From the NCBI GenBank assembly GCA_944385945.1, contig CALWZD010000055.1, positions 1 through 35,549 of the forward strand: a stretch of 35,549 bases of DNA, written 5' to 3'. Positions 1 through 7,948 of the stretch are shown here, piece by piece. A program made the translations under genes and the position numbers. Numbering within the stretch: position 1 is the first letter of the stretch; every line of letters starts with the position of its first letter. The notes below the pieces were generated by a model. That model was not told where the DNA came from. It saw only the letters and a list, made by a program, of their open reading frames with translations, and did no database searches. Origin of the DNA: an uncultured Anaerofilum sp. GTDB taxonomy: Bacteria; Bacillota; Clostridia; Oscillospirales; Ruminococcaceae.

Positions 1-194
1 CCGGCATTCTGGCAAACATCAGCGAGGACGGACGTGTGATGAATGTTTCGGGCGGTACCGCTGTTATGAAAGACCGTGAGGGCTACCGCAACATCAGCCG
101 TGATTGGATCCAAGGCTGGGGACAGGGGTTGGCATTGGCATTCCTGTCGGGCATTTTGAACTACGACAATGTGCGCAGCGACGGAGCACTTTAA
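1..194 (+). CDS. GH105-like unsaturated rhamnogalacturonyl hydrolase, C-terminal fragment
   Basis: An open frame enters from the left edge (first complete codon at base 3) and stops at 192-194, leaving 63 residues. The fragment carries a VSGGTAVM motif followed by a WIQGWGQGLALAFL segment. This resembles the end of the (alpha/alpha)6 barrel of GH105/GH88 enzymes (YteR type), where a GG-containing loop and a GQG helix close the active site. These enzymes remove the unsaturated galacturonyl residue left by rhamnogalacturonan lyases, in the cytoplasm. It lies 10 bases upstream of the next gene and is probably in the same operon. The catalytic Asp lies outside the window, so the family call rests on this tail and on the pectin-type neighbours. 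Confidence 0.6.
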   Translation, partial: GILANISEDGRVMNVSGGTAVMKDREGYRNISRDWIQGWGQGLALAFLSGILNYDNVRSDGAL

Positions 195-204
195 ACGATT
201 GATT

Positions 205-1896
205 ATGAAAACAAAAATTGAACTTTCTCTGCAAAACGGGAACGAGATAGAATATTCCAAACAGGGATTTGGCATTGTCGATGGCAAAGAGTGGGCAGAG
301 AACAAAGCACTTTCGGTGTCGGAACTAAATTGCGGATTTGTTCCGGCATGGTGGTACACAGGTGCTTGTTTGGAAACGGTCGACAGCAACCAAAATGGTG
401 CAGGTGTGTCTGCGGCATCGTCTGTTTTGGCACAAGACCTGCAAGACAGGGAGCTTCCGCTTTGGTTCAAAGCCGACGTCCCCAAAGGACAGTATCGCAT
501 TACGGTAACATTAAACTGCGAAACCGATTGTGACAATGTGTTACTGTTTTTCAGCCGTCGACGGCTGATGTGGAAAGGCAGCTTACACGCAGGGGAAACG
601 GTCACATATAGCGGATTGTGCGATGTTTCCCCCATCATTCCAAGAGGAACGGAATTAGTACAAGAGGATACCAGTGTAGATGTCACACTGGTTGGGGCAG
701 GAGTACGGCTGGGAAAAGTGCGTGTGGAACCGGTCGATACAAAAATGATTTACATTATGGGCGACTCTACCGTTGCCGACCAAAGTGCAGACATTCCATA
801 TGCACCTGCGACCAGTTATTCCGGTTGGGGACAAATGTTGTCCTATTTTACCGCCAACGATTGGTGTGTGTCGAACCATGCGCATTCGGGGCTTACTACC
901 GAAAGCTTTCGACAGGAAGGACACTACGATATTCTGCGTCAACTGATAAAAAAAGGTGACGTAGTGCTAATGCAGTTTGCACATAACGATCAAAAGCTGG
1001 CACATCTCAAGGCAAAAGAGGGATACCGCCAAAATCTGGTGCAGTATATTCAAGAAATTCGCAGCTTCGGTGGAGTGCCGGTTCTGGTCACTCCGCTTGC
1101 CCGAAATTCGTGGAGCGACCCGCAGAATTACAACGATTTGTTGACCGAATACGCACAGGTGGTGCGTGACTTAGCAAAAGAATACGACACGCCGTTGGTA
1201 GACCTGCATATGCGGATGAAGCAGGCAATTTTTCAGGTAGGTTTGGACGATGCGAAAAAATGGTTCTACCCCTGCGACTACACACATACCAATGACTTCG
1301 GTGCGCTGATGGCAGCCGGATTTGTAGCAGAAGACCTGCAAAAGGCAGGTATTCTCAAACAAATCCCCGATTGGCACTGGCAGCGATACGGTGCGGTTCA
1401 ACCGATGAATCCGCCTGAACATACCACTGTCACACCTCCGCAAACAGCGAATGAATGGAGCGAATACGAAACTGTTCGCCCTGATGAAGCAATTACCCGT
1501 GTGGAAGCAATGGAGATCATCATTCGTACCTTGCACTTTTTCCCCATCAATGTTTACAACGACCTGTACGAGGACGTCGTAGGGCATGAAACGTATGCAG
1601 GTACGGTACAATGTGCAGCGCAAAATCAGCTGATTCCGGCGGATTTTGTAGAAAATAATCAGTTGCACCCCAGCAAAACGGTATCGCTTGAGGATTTTCT
1701 GCGTATGTTGATGGCAGGTTACACCGCAAGAAGCAGCGTTACACCGTCGCAGCAGATTCCGGACGGCGTTTCCGAACAGGCGATGCAGGCGGTACAGCTG
1801 GCACTGGGGGCAAACCTTGTGCAAAAAGAGGAAGCATGGACTTGCGAACTAAGCCGAAAACAGGCAGCAGCTATCTGTAAAAAGGTCAAGCTGTAA
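205..1896 (+). CDS. CE12-like SGNH rhamnogalacturonan acetylesterase with SLH-like C-terminus
   Basis: 563 residues from ATG 205. This start is preferred to ATG 169, which lies inside the upstream gene and has no ribosome site; even at 205 the site is weak (GGAG at 183-186), so coupling to the upstream gene is likely. Residues 1-180 form a beta-rich N-terminal domain typical of clostridial CE12-like proteins. The SGNH esterase follows: GDST with Ser about 188, FAHNDQ with Asn about 261, and DYTHTND with Asp about 358 and His about 361. Such enzymes remove acetyl groups from rhamnogalacturonan I. Residues about 430-505 resemble one to two degenerate S-layer-homology repeats. There is no signal peptide, so an SLH-like tail on a seemingly cytoplasmic enzyme is odd. 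The esterase class is confident; the substrate is inferred from family and context. Confidence 0.82.
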   Translation: MKTKIELSLQNGNEIEYSKQGFGIVDGKEWAENKALSVSELNCGFVPAWWYTGACLETVDSNQNGAGVSAASSVLAQDLQDRELPLWFKADVPKGQYRITVTLNCETDCDNVLLFFSRRRLMWKGSLHAGETVTYSGLCDVSPIIPRGTELVQEDTSVDVTLVGAGVRLGKVRVEPVDTKMIYIMGDSTVADQSADIPYAPATSYSGWGQMLSYFTANDWCVSNHAHSGLTTESFRQEGHYDILRQLIKKGDVVLMQFAHNDQKLAHLKAKEGYRQNLVQYIQEIRSFGGVPVLVTPLARNSWSDPQNYNDLLTEYAQVVRDLAKEYDTPLVDLHMRMKQAIFQVGLDDAKKWFYPCDYTHTNDFGALMAAGFVAEDLQKAGILKQIPDWHWQRYGAVQPMNPPEHTTVTPPQTANEWSEYETVRPDEAITRVEAMEIIIRTLHFFPINVYNDLYEDVVGHETYAGTVQCAAQNQLIPADFVENNQLHPSKTVSLEDFLRMLMAGYTARSSVTPSQQIPDGVSEQAMQAVQLALGANLVQKEEAWTCELSRKQAAAICKKVKL

Positions 1897-2024
1897 TTTG
1901 GCTAAAATGCAAATCCTGCATATGCAAAAGGGGAGGAATGGGAAAAGGTCGGTTTTCCGATTCAACTTCAACACAACCAGAACACAACACATTTGATAGG
2001 CAAAACAGCCGAAAGGAACAAATT

Positions 2025-4181
2025 ATGCAAACAGAGAAAAAAGGAGGATTTACCCTGCCGGGTGAGTCCGGATTGGAAAAATTGACCTTGGAATTGGCGG
2101 AAAAATGGGGTGCCGACGTCATCCGTGACAGCGATGGTACCCAGTTGTCGGACGAGATCTTACAGTCCGGCTACGGAATTTATTCCACCATCTGCATCAT
2201 TCGTGACCACAACGAGTGGGCAAAGCAGCATCCGGAGTGCTTGCAACAAAGCTTTTTGAGCACTCCCCCGCAAACTGCCTGCGAAAGTACCCTGAAGATT
2301 GCGGTCATGGATGCGTATTTCAACGAACAATTTCGGGTGAACGACAGCGAAAAAACCATGAAATATTGGCAGGTATGGGATCGCACAGCAAACTGTCTGG
2401 TAGATTCTGCCGATTGGAGCTATGACCCTGCGACCCAAACCGTGACTATCGAGAAAGCTTCACCTTTCCATAACTACACGGTAAGCTTTTTGGCATACCG
2501 CATCTGGGAAGAAATCTCGATGTACAACCATGTCACCAATAACTGGCAGAAAGAGCATCTGATGCCGGTAGACCCCCGTCGCCCCGAAGCACAGGAGTAT
2601 ATGTATCAGTGGCTGAAAGATTGGTGCGAAACCCATCCGCATACCACAGTGGTACGCTTTACCAGTATGTTCTATAATTTTGTGTGGATGTGGGGTTCCA
2701 GTGAAAAGAATCGCTATCTGTTCTCGGATTGGGGCAGCTACGATTTCACTGTGAGCGAGCAGGCGTTGGAAGACTTTGAAAAAGAGTACGGATATGCCCT
2801 CACAGCGGAGGACTTCATCAATAAGGGCGACCTCCATGTGACCCATATGCCGGCAGATGCCCATAAAAAAGATTACATGGAGTTTACCCAAAAGTTTGTT
2901 TCCAGTTATGGCGCACGTCTGGTAAAGCTGGTACAAAGCTACGGCAAAAAAGCGTATGTATTTTACGATGACAGCTGGGTAGGCGTCGAGCCTTATGGCA
3001 AGCATTTCCCCGAGTTTGGCTTCGATGGAATGATCAAATGTGTATTCTCGGGCTATGAAGTGCGTCTGTGTGCGGATGTTCCTACCGAAACCCACGAACT
3101 GCGCCTGCATCCTTATCTGTTCCCAGTTGGGTTGGGTGGTGCGCCTACCTTTATGGAGGGCGGCGACCCCACCCGTGACGCAAAGCAATACTGGAACAGC
3201 GTCCGTCGTGCGTTGCTTCGTGCAAAAATCGACCGCATCGGTTTGGGCGGATACCTGCATCTGGTACAGGATTTCCCTGATTTTGTCGAGTATATCGCAA
3301 AAATCGCCGACGAATTCCGCACTATCCGCAGTCTGCATGAGCATGGTGAGGTTTACGCACTGCCGCTGCGTGTAGCTGTTCTGCATAGCTGGGGAAGTCT
3401 GCGTCCTTGGACTTTGTCCGGACATTTCCACGAAACGTATATGCACGACCTCATCCATATCAACGAGGCACTGTCTGGTCTGCCTGTCGATGTGCGCTTC
3501 ATCAATTTTGAAGATGCCAAGGCAGATGGTTTGAAAGGTGTGGATGTTGTCATCAACGCAGGTCGTGCAGGTACTGCATGGAGCGGTGGCGATGCATGGG
3601 CAGACCCCGCACTGGTCGCAGCTCTCACCCAGTGGGTATATGAGGGCGGTGTTTTCTTGGGAGTCGGTGAACCGTCGGCAATCGCCGGTTATGGCGAGTT
3701 CTTCCGTATGGCACACGTTCTGGGCATCGACCGTGATACAGGTGCTCGTGTTTGTCATGGTCGTTGGAGCTACGACCTGCAAACGGTCGAGGGCTTGCTG
3801 CCTGCAAATGTAGCGGTGAAAGGCATCGACAACCTGATGCTGACCGATGGAAATGCGATGGTACTGGCAGAAGAAAACGGTCTGCCCACTATCACGGCAC
3901 ATACATTCGGAAAAGGTATGGGTCTTTATATGAGCAGCTTCCAAGTAAATAATCAAAATACCCGTATGCTGCTGAATCTGATGCTGTGGGCAAAGAAATT
4001 GCCGTTGCAGCAGGATTTCCTGACCAATAACCCCGAAACCGAATGCGCTTACTATCCCATCGACCGCCGTCTGATCGTGATCAACAACAGCGACCAAACC
4101 CAAGAAACCACGGTAACGGCAGGCGGAAAGGAAATTTCGGTCACACTCGAAGCATACGACACCGCAATTTTGCAGTTGTAA
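2025..4181 (+). CDS. GH112 beta-galactoside phosphorylase (galactosyl-rhamnose or lacto-N-biose type)
   Basis: 718 residues from ATG 2025, with AAGGA at 2013-2017. An in-frame ATG at 1938 would add 29 residues, but its GGGGAGG lies almost against the start codon, and 718 residues is near the usual GH112 length. Hallmarks are the N-terminal WGADVIRDSDGTQL, then RFTSMFYNFVWMWG, VFYDDSWVGVEPYG, ETHELRLHPYLFP, RIGLGGYLHLV and an AGTAWSGGDAW segment. GH112 enzymes split a beta-galactosyl bond with phosphate and give galactose-1-phosphate. Known members act on lacto-N-biose/galacto-N-biose or on beta-1,4-galactosyl-L-rhamnose. Flanking pectin enzymes favour galactosyl-rhamnose, a branch point of rhamnogalacturonan I, but no specificity residue was assigned here. 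The enzyme is cytoplasmic, as the family requires intracellular phosphate, and no signal peptide is seen. Confidence 0.92.
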   Translation: MQTEKKGGFTLPGESGLEKLTLELAEKWGADVIRDSDGTQLSDEILQSGYGIYSTICIIRDHNEWAKQHPECLQQSFLSTPPQTACESTLKIAVMDAYFNEQFRVNDSEKTMKYWQVWDRTANCLVDSADWSYDPATQTVTIEKASPFHNYTVSFLAYRIWEEISMYNHVTNNWQKEHLMPVDPRRPEAQEYMYQWLKDWCETHPHTTVVRFTSMFYNFVWMWGSSEKNRYLFSDWGSYDFTVSEQALEDFEKEYGYALTAEDFINKGDLHVTHMPADAHKKDYMEFTQKFVSSYGARLVKLVQSYGKKAYVFYDDSWVGVEPYGKHFPEFGFDGMIKCVFSGYEVRLCADVPTETHELRLHPYLFPVGLGGAPTFMEGGDPTRDAKQYWNSVRRALLRAKIDRIGLGGYLHLVQDFPDFVEYIAKIADEFRTIRSLHEHGEVYALPLRVAVLHSWGSLRPWTLSGHFHETYMHDLIHINEALSGLPVDVRFINFEDAKADGLKGVDVVINAGRAGTAWSGGDAWADPALVAALTQWVYEGGVFLGVGEPSAIAGYGEFFRMAHVLGIDRDTGARVCHGRWSYDLQTVEGLLPANVAVKGIDNLMLTDGNAMVLAEENGLPTITAHTFGKGMGLYMSSFQVNNQNTRMLLNLMLWAKKLPLQQDFLTNNPETECAYYPIDRRLIVINNSDQTQETTVTAGGKEISVTLEAYDTAILQL

Positions 4182-4202
4182 TTTAAAAGGAAAGTATGTA
4201 TG

Positions 4203-4243
4203 ATTAAGGCAACACTGCAAAACGGTGTTGCCTTAATATTTTC
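4203..4243 (+). terminator. Strong hairpin between the GH112 and esterase genes
   Basis: A perfect 13-bp inverted repeat (4203-4215 with 4225-4237, core AAGGCAACAC/GTGTTGCCTT) encloses a 9-base loop and runs into a short TATTTTC tract. It sits 22 bases after the GH112 stop and about 27 bases before the next start. The U-tract is weak, so partial termination or 3'-end protection of the upstream mRNA is as likely as full termination. Confidence 0.6.
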
Positions 4244-4263
4244 AAGAAAAAAGAGGGAAGTAT

Positions 4264-5367
4264 ATGCAAATAGCAACCATCAGCGAATTGCCACAAGTAA
4301 AGGTGTTGGGAAGAATTGCAAGGCGCACCCAGCCACAGCCGCTTTTTTGGGCTGCAAGCGGATTGGATTTTGTGTTTAGCGGTAGCGAACTTTGGGTGCA
4401 GTTCGATGCATCGTTCAATGTTTTGGAGCCGTGGATCTGTGTAGAAGTGAACGGTGCATGGATTATGCGAATGCCGATTCTGGAAAAAGGGCAGTGGGTG
4501 TGTCTGTTGCGCAATCTTGCCCCCGGAGTGGAAAAACGAGTTCGCATTTTTAAGGATTGTCAGGCAATGAACGGGGATACCGAACACCTTTTAAGTGTAG
4601 TAGCACTGAAATGGGAGGACGGAGAGATATTACCCCCACCCGATGCAGATTTGAAAATCGAATTTGTAGGCGACAGCCTGACCAGTGGCGAAGGAACCAT
4701 TGGTGCTGTGCAGGAAACCGATTGGGTCACTTCCTTTTTCAGCAGTATGCCTTGCTTTACAAAGAAAACCGCCGATTTGGTAAATGCCGAGTTCTGCACC
4801 ATTTCGCAGGGTGGATGGGGCATTGCAGCCGGTTGGGACAATAACCCTGCTACTGTTATCGTGGATATTTACGACAAAGTATGTGCTTGCGCCAAAAGCC
4901 AACAGGCGATTTCACTGGGGGCTGGTGAACAAGCCGATGTGCAGGATTGGAAAGCAGATGTGGTAGTTATCAATCTGGGTACCAATGATTACAGTGGATT
5001 TTGCAATGAAGCATGGGTAGACCCCTACACCGGTGAACGGTATAAGCTGCACAAAAACGAAGACGGAAGCTTTGCCGAGCAAGACGCTGCATTGATTCGT
5101 CGAGAGATGGGCAGACTGCTGCGCAAGATCCGTGCATTGCATCCTGATGCAAAGATGGTTTGGTGTTATGGGATGATTCCGGGAGAACTGGCACCGCTGC
5201 TGCAACAAGGGCTTGCCCAATATCAACAGGAAACTGGAGATTTTTGCGATTTTTTACGCCTTGTTGAGGTCACCGAAAAAACGATGGGCGCACGGTGGCA
5301 CCCGGGTGCCGAGTGCCACGCACAGGCAGCGCAGCTGTTGGCTAATTGGATTCGCAGCCATCGCTAA
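4264..5367 (+). CDS. CE2-like SGNH acetylesterase
   Basis: 367 residues from ATG 4264, preceded by an AGAGGGA ribosome site. Residues 1-125 look like the beta-sandwich found at the N-terminus of CE2 esterases. The SGNH domain follows: FVGDSLTSGEG with nucleophile Ser138, SQGGWG with Gly184, NLGTNDY with Asn241, and RWHPGAECH with His346. No Asp stands in the usual place just before the His; known CE2 enzymes often work with a Ser-His dyad, so this need not mean loss of activity. Family members remove acetyl groups from plant oligosaccharides. There is no signal peptide. The gene lies between GH112 and GH35, which suggests it deacetylates imported oligosaccharides before they are cut. The exact substrate is unknown. 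Confidence 0.8.
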   Translation: MQIATISELPQVKVLGRIARRTQPQPLFWAASGLDFVFSGSELWVQFDASFNVLEPWICVEVNGAWIMRMPILEKGQWVCLLRNLAPGVEKRVRIFKDCQAMNGDTEHLLSVVALKWEDGEILPPPDADLKIEFVGDSLTSGEGTIGAVQETDWVTSFFSSMPCFTKKTADLVNAEFCTISQGGWGIAAGWDNNPATVIVDIYDKVCACAKSQQAISLGAGEQADVQDWKADVVVINLGTNDYSGFCNEAWVDPYTGERYKLHKNEDGSFAEQDAALIRREMGRLLRKIRALHPDAKMVWCYGMIPGELAPLLQQGLAQYQQETGDFCDFLRLVEVTEKTMGARWHPGAECHAQAAQLLANWIRSHR

Positions 5368-5421
5368 AACATAAGGTTGCAAAGCATTTCAATTAAAAAA
5401 CAAAAATAGGAGAAAACGGCG

Positions 5422-7662
5422 ATGATTTATCAATTTATCCATCAGACACAACTACCTATTTTAAAAGGGCATCTGAATTTGGGAGGAGAAAACAAAACAA
5501 CCTCCATTCAGGTCAACAGCCGTTATTTCGAAAAGAACGGCGAATGCTGGATACCCATTATGGGCGAGATCCATTTTTCACGCTTACCTCGCAGCGAGTG
5601 GAAGCGGGAACTGCTGAAAATGAAAGCAGGTGGCATCACTAGCGTGTCGGTGTATGTCATCTGGATCTACCACGAAGAACAAGAGGGTGTTTTTCGCTTT
5701 GACGGCGACCGTGACTTGAATGCTTTTGTTCGAACGGTAAAAGAATGCGGTCTGGATATGGTCTTGCGCATTGGTCCGTGGATTCACGGCGAAGTGCGCA
5801 ACGGCGGATTTCCCGATTGGCTGCTCAAAAAAGGCTGTCCTTTGCGCAAAGATAACGAGCAGTATCTGGCATTGGTCAAGCGATATTGGCAGCAAGTCTA
5901 TTTGCAGGTGAAAGAATTTTTGTTTGAGCAAGAGGGACCGATTTGGGCGATCCAGTTGGAAAACGAACTGACCGATGGTGCCGACCATCTGCTCACCTTA
6001 AAAAATCTGGCAAAAGAAGTAGGTTTAAATGCGCCTATTTACACGGTTACGGGTTGGAATGCAGCATTTGGTGCAGAGATTCCCGAAACCGAGGTCGTTC
6101 CCGTGTTTGGCGGTTATGCCGAAGCACCTTGGACAGGGCATACCCATGCGCTTGAACCTTCTTCACATTACTTTTTTCTGCCCGACCGCAACGATTCCGC
6201 CATCGGTGCCGACCTGCTTGTAAAAAAGGAAACGGAAACAGCGGATACTTTCCGCATGAAATATGAGTGGTATCCGTTTGCTACCTGCGAGTTGGGCGGT
6301 GGCATTCAGGTAACGCACCACCGTCGACCCATCATTCAGGGCGATGATGTGGCAGCCGTGTCGATGGTGGCTTTGGGATGCGGAAACAATCTGCCCGGTT
6401 ACTATATGTATCACGGCGGAACCAATGCGATCGGAAAATGTTCGACCTTACAGGAGTCCAAAGCAACAGGCTATCCCAACGACGTACCGGTAAAAAGCTA
6501 CGATTTTCAGGCACCGCTTGGCGAATATGGTCAGGTGCGTGACCAGTTTGTAAAATTCCGAATGCAGCATCTGTTTTTGCAGTCGTTTGGCAGTGGATTT
6601 GGAAAAATGGATGCCTATTTTGCCAAAACACAGCCCGAAAGCCGACAGGATACTGCCTGTCTGCGATATAGTTTGCGCACCAACGGAAAGCAGGGCTTTG
6701 TATTTTTCAACAATTATCAACGCATTTGTGAAATGCCTCCTCATGCCGATGTACAGTTCGAAGTGCCGGTAGAGGAGGGGAACATGGTATTTCCCAAAAC
6801 ACCTATCACCATCGCACCCAACACGTATGGATTCTTCCCCTACCGAATGGAGTTGGAGGGAGCAGTTTTGGAATATGCAACTGCACAGCCCTTGGCAAAA
6901 AAGGACGATACGTGGTTTTTTGCAGCACATAAAGGCATTCAGCCTGAATACTGCATCGACGGAAAATGCTATCATGCAGCCGGTACAGGTGTAGAAGTGC
7001 TGGTAGTTGCCACAAAACAGGGAGAACGCAAAATCGTTACCTTGTCACCGCAACAGGCATTGCGATTTTGTTCGGTCGCAGACCGATTCTATTTGGCAGA
7101 TGGCGTTTTGACCGAGCAGGACGGACAACTGATGTTGGAGTGGACGGGAGAAAATGCTGCGGTCGAACGATGGGAAGAAAACGGTTTTGTTTGTCTGCAA
7201 ACGCTGAAAGCACAAGCCCCCACCTGTTCGGTCGAATGTCGGAAAATCACCCGAAACGAACCCTATCCACAAGGTGCCGAGGAAGTGGCTTTGTCGGGCG
7301 AAGCAAAATGCAAAATGTGGCAACTGGTGTTGTCGATGCCGCAGGGATTTGCAGCAGCCGAAGACATTTTGCTTACTATCGAGTATACCGGCGATCTGGC
7401 ACAGCTTTATCTCAACCAAACACTGGTCGCCGACGATTACAACAAGGGAACGAAATGGCAGGTGAGCCTCAAGGCATTGCAGCAAGCGGCACAAGAGATG
7501 GAAAATGTCGATTTGTCGTGTGACTTTGCGGAATTGCTCATCACCGAGAACATCGGGGCTCCGGTGTATACCGAAAGCGAGGCAGCCGCCAAACGAGGAC
7601 TGGAATTGCTGCGCATCCAGCCTGAGTTTATTTATCGTTCGCCCATCACACAGCAATGTTGA
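5422..7662 (+). CDS. GH35 beta-galactosidase
   Basis: 746 residues, with AGGAG at 5408-5412. The N-terminal TIM barrel (about 35-375) shows the GH35 signatures: GEIHFSRLPRSEW, IGPWIHGEVRNGGFPDWL, the acid/base glutamate in IQLENE (Glu182), and the likely nucleophile in the CELGGG motif (Glu290), followed by YYMYHGGTN. Residues after about 400 form beta-rich accessory domains, including a late jelly-roll-like part. GH35 enzymes release terminal beta-linked galactose with retention. With no signal peptide it is predicted to act in the cytoplasm on imported galacto-oligosaccharides, here most likely galactan side chains of pectin. It is the last gene of the first enzyme block; no clear terminator was seen directly after it. 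Confidence 0.93.
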   Translation: MIYQFIHQTQLPILKGHLNLGGENKTTSIQVNSRYFEKNGECWIPIMGEIHFSRLPRSEWKRELLKMKAGGITSVSVYVIWIYHEEQEGVFRFDGDRDLNAFVRTVKECGLDMVLRIGPWIHGEVRNGGFPDWLLKKGCPLRKDNEQYLALVKRYWQQVYLQVKEFLFEQEGPIWAIQLENELTDGADHLLTLKNLAKEVGLNAPIYTVTGWNAAFGAEIPETEVVPVFGGYAEAPWTGHTHALEPSSHYFFLPDRNDSAIGADLLVKKETETADTFRMKYEWYPFATCELGGGIQVTHHRRPIIQGDDVAAVSMVALGCGNNLPGYYMYHGGTNAIGKCSTLQESKATGYPNDVPVKSYDFQAPLGEYGQVRDQFVKFRMQHLFLQSFGSGFGKMDAYFAKTQPESRQDTACLRYSLRTNGKQGFVFFNNYQRICEMPPHADVQFEVPVEEGNMVFPKTPITIAPNTYGFFPYRMELEGAVLEYATAQPLAKKDDTWFFAAHKGIQPEYCIDGKCYHAAGTGVEVLVVATKQGERKIVTLSPQQALRFCSVADRFYLADGVLTEQDGQLMLEWTGENAAVERWEENGFVCLQTLKAQAPTCSVECRKITRNEPYPQGAEEVALSGEAKCKMWQLVLSMPQGFAAAEDILLTIEYTGDLAQLYLNQTLVADDYNKGTKWQVSLKALQQAAQEMENVDLSCDFAELLITENIGAPVYTESEAAAKRGLELLRIQPEFIYRSPITQQC

Positions 7663-7728
7663 AAAAAGTATTTTTGCGATAGAGCGAATAAAAAGGAAGC
7701 CATACCCCAAACGGCGAAATTTGATTTC

Positions 7729-7758
7729 TTGACAGGTCAAAGAAAAGTTTGTTATAAT
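7729..7758 (+). promoter_or_regulatory. Sigma-A type promoter of the mutase/isomerase operon
   Basis: Consensus TTGACA (7729-7734) and TATAAT (7753-7758) are separated by 18 bases. Transcription would start near 7765, giving a leader of roughly 185 bases before the phosphohexomutase gene. Confidence 0.8.
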
Positions 7759-7764
7759 TTTCTC

Positions 7765-7948
7765 AATAGTATGTGTTTGTAAGGTCGTGTGTGAATCATG
7801 ATTCCTGCCGCAATGTTGAGAAATCAAAGCACGGTCTATGTGAGATGCACATAGGCTGTGCTTTTGCTTTACGACCGAAAATACGGCGAAACCCCTTGCA
7901 ATCCTTGCGAATACTGCTGTTTCAGAATGAAAGAGAGGACGAAAGCGT
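7765..7948 (+). promoter_or_regulatory. Structured 5' leader of the mutase/isomerase mRNA
   Basis: The leader contains an outer stem (7783-7789 with 7870-7876, core GGTCGT/ACGACC) that encloses a short palindrome (GAATCATGATTC, 7793-7804) and a long hairpin (7826-7842 with 7848-7864). The long hairpin is 17 bp including two G-U pairs, has an AGATG loop and is followed by TTTTGCTTT. The arrangement resembles a three-way junction or an attenuator. I do not recognise T-box, SRP, glmS, preQ1 or cyclic-di-GMP signatures. An overlapping open frame from GTG 7773 lacks a ribosome site and is not called. Confidence 0.45.

Noticed and set aside
169-204. Upstream ATG start for the CE12-like esterase
   Set aside because: It lies inside the preceding gene, has no ribosome site, and adds residues unlike the family; ATG 205 is preferred.
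1938-2024. Upstream ATG start for GH112
   Set aside because: The purine-rich site almost touches the ATG, and the added 29 residues are low-complexity and not part of the family fold; 2025 has normal spacing.
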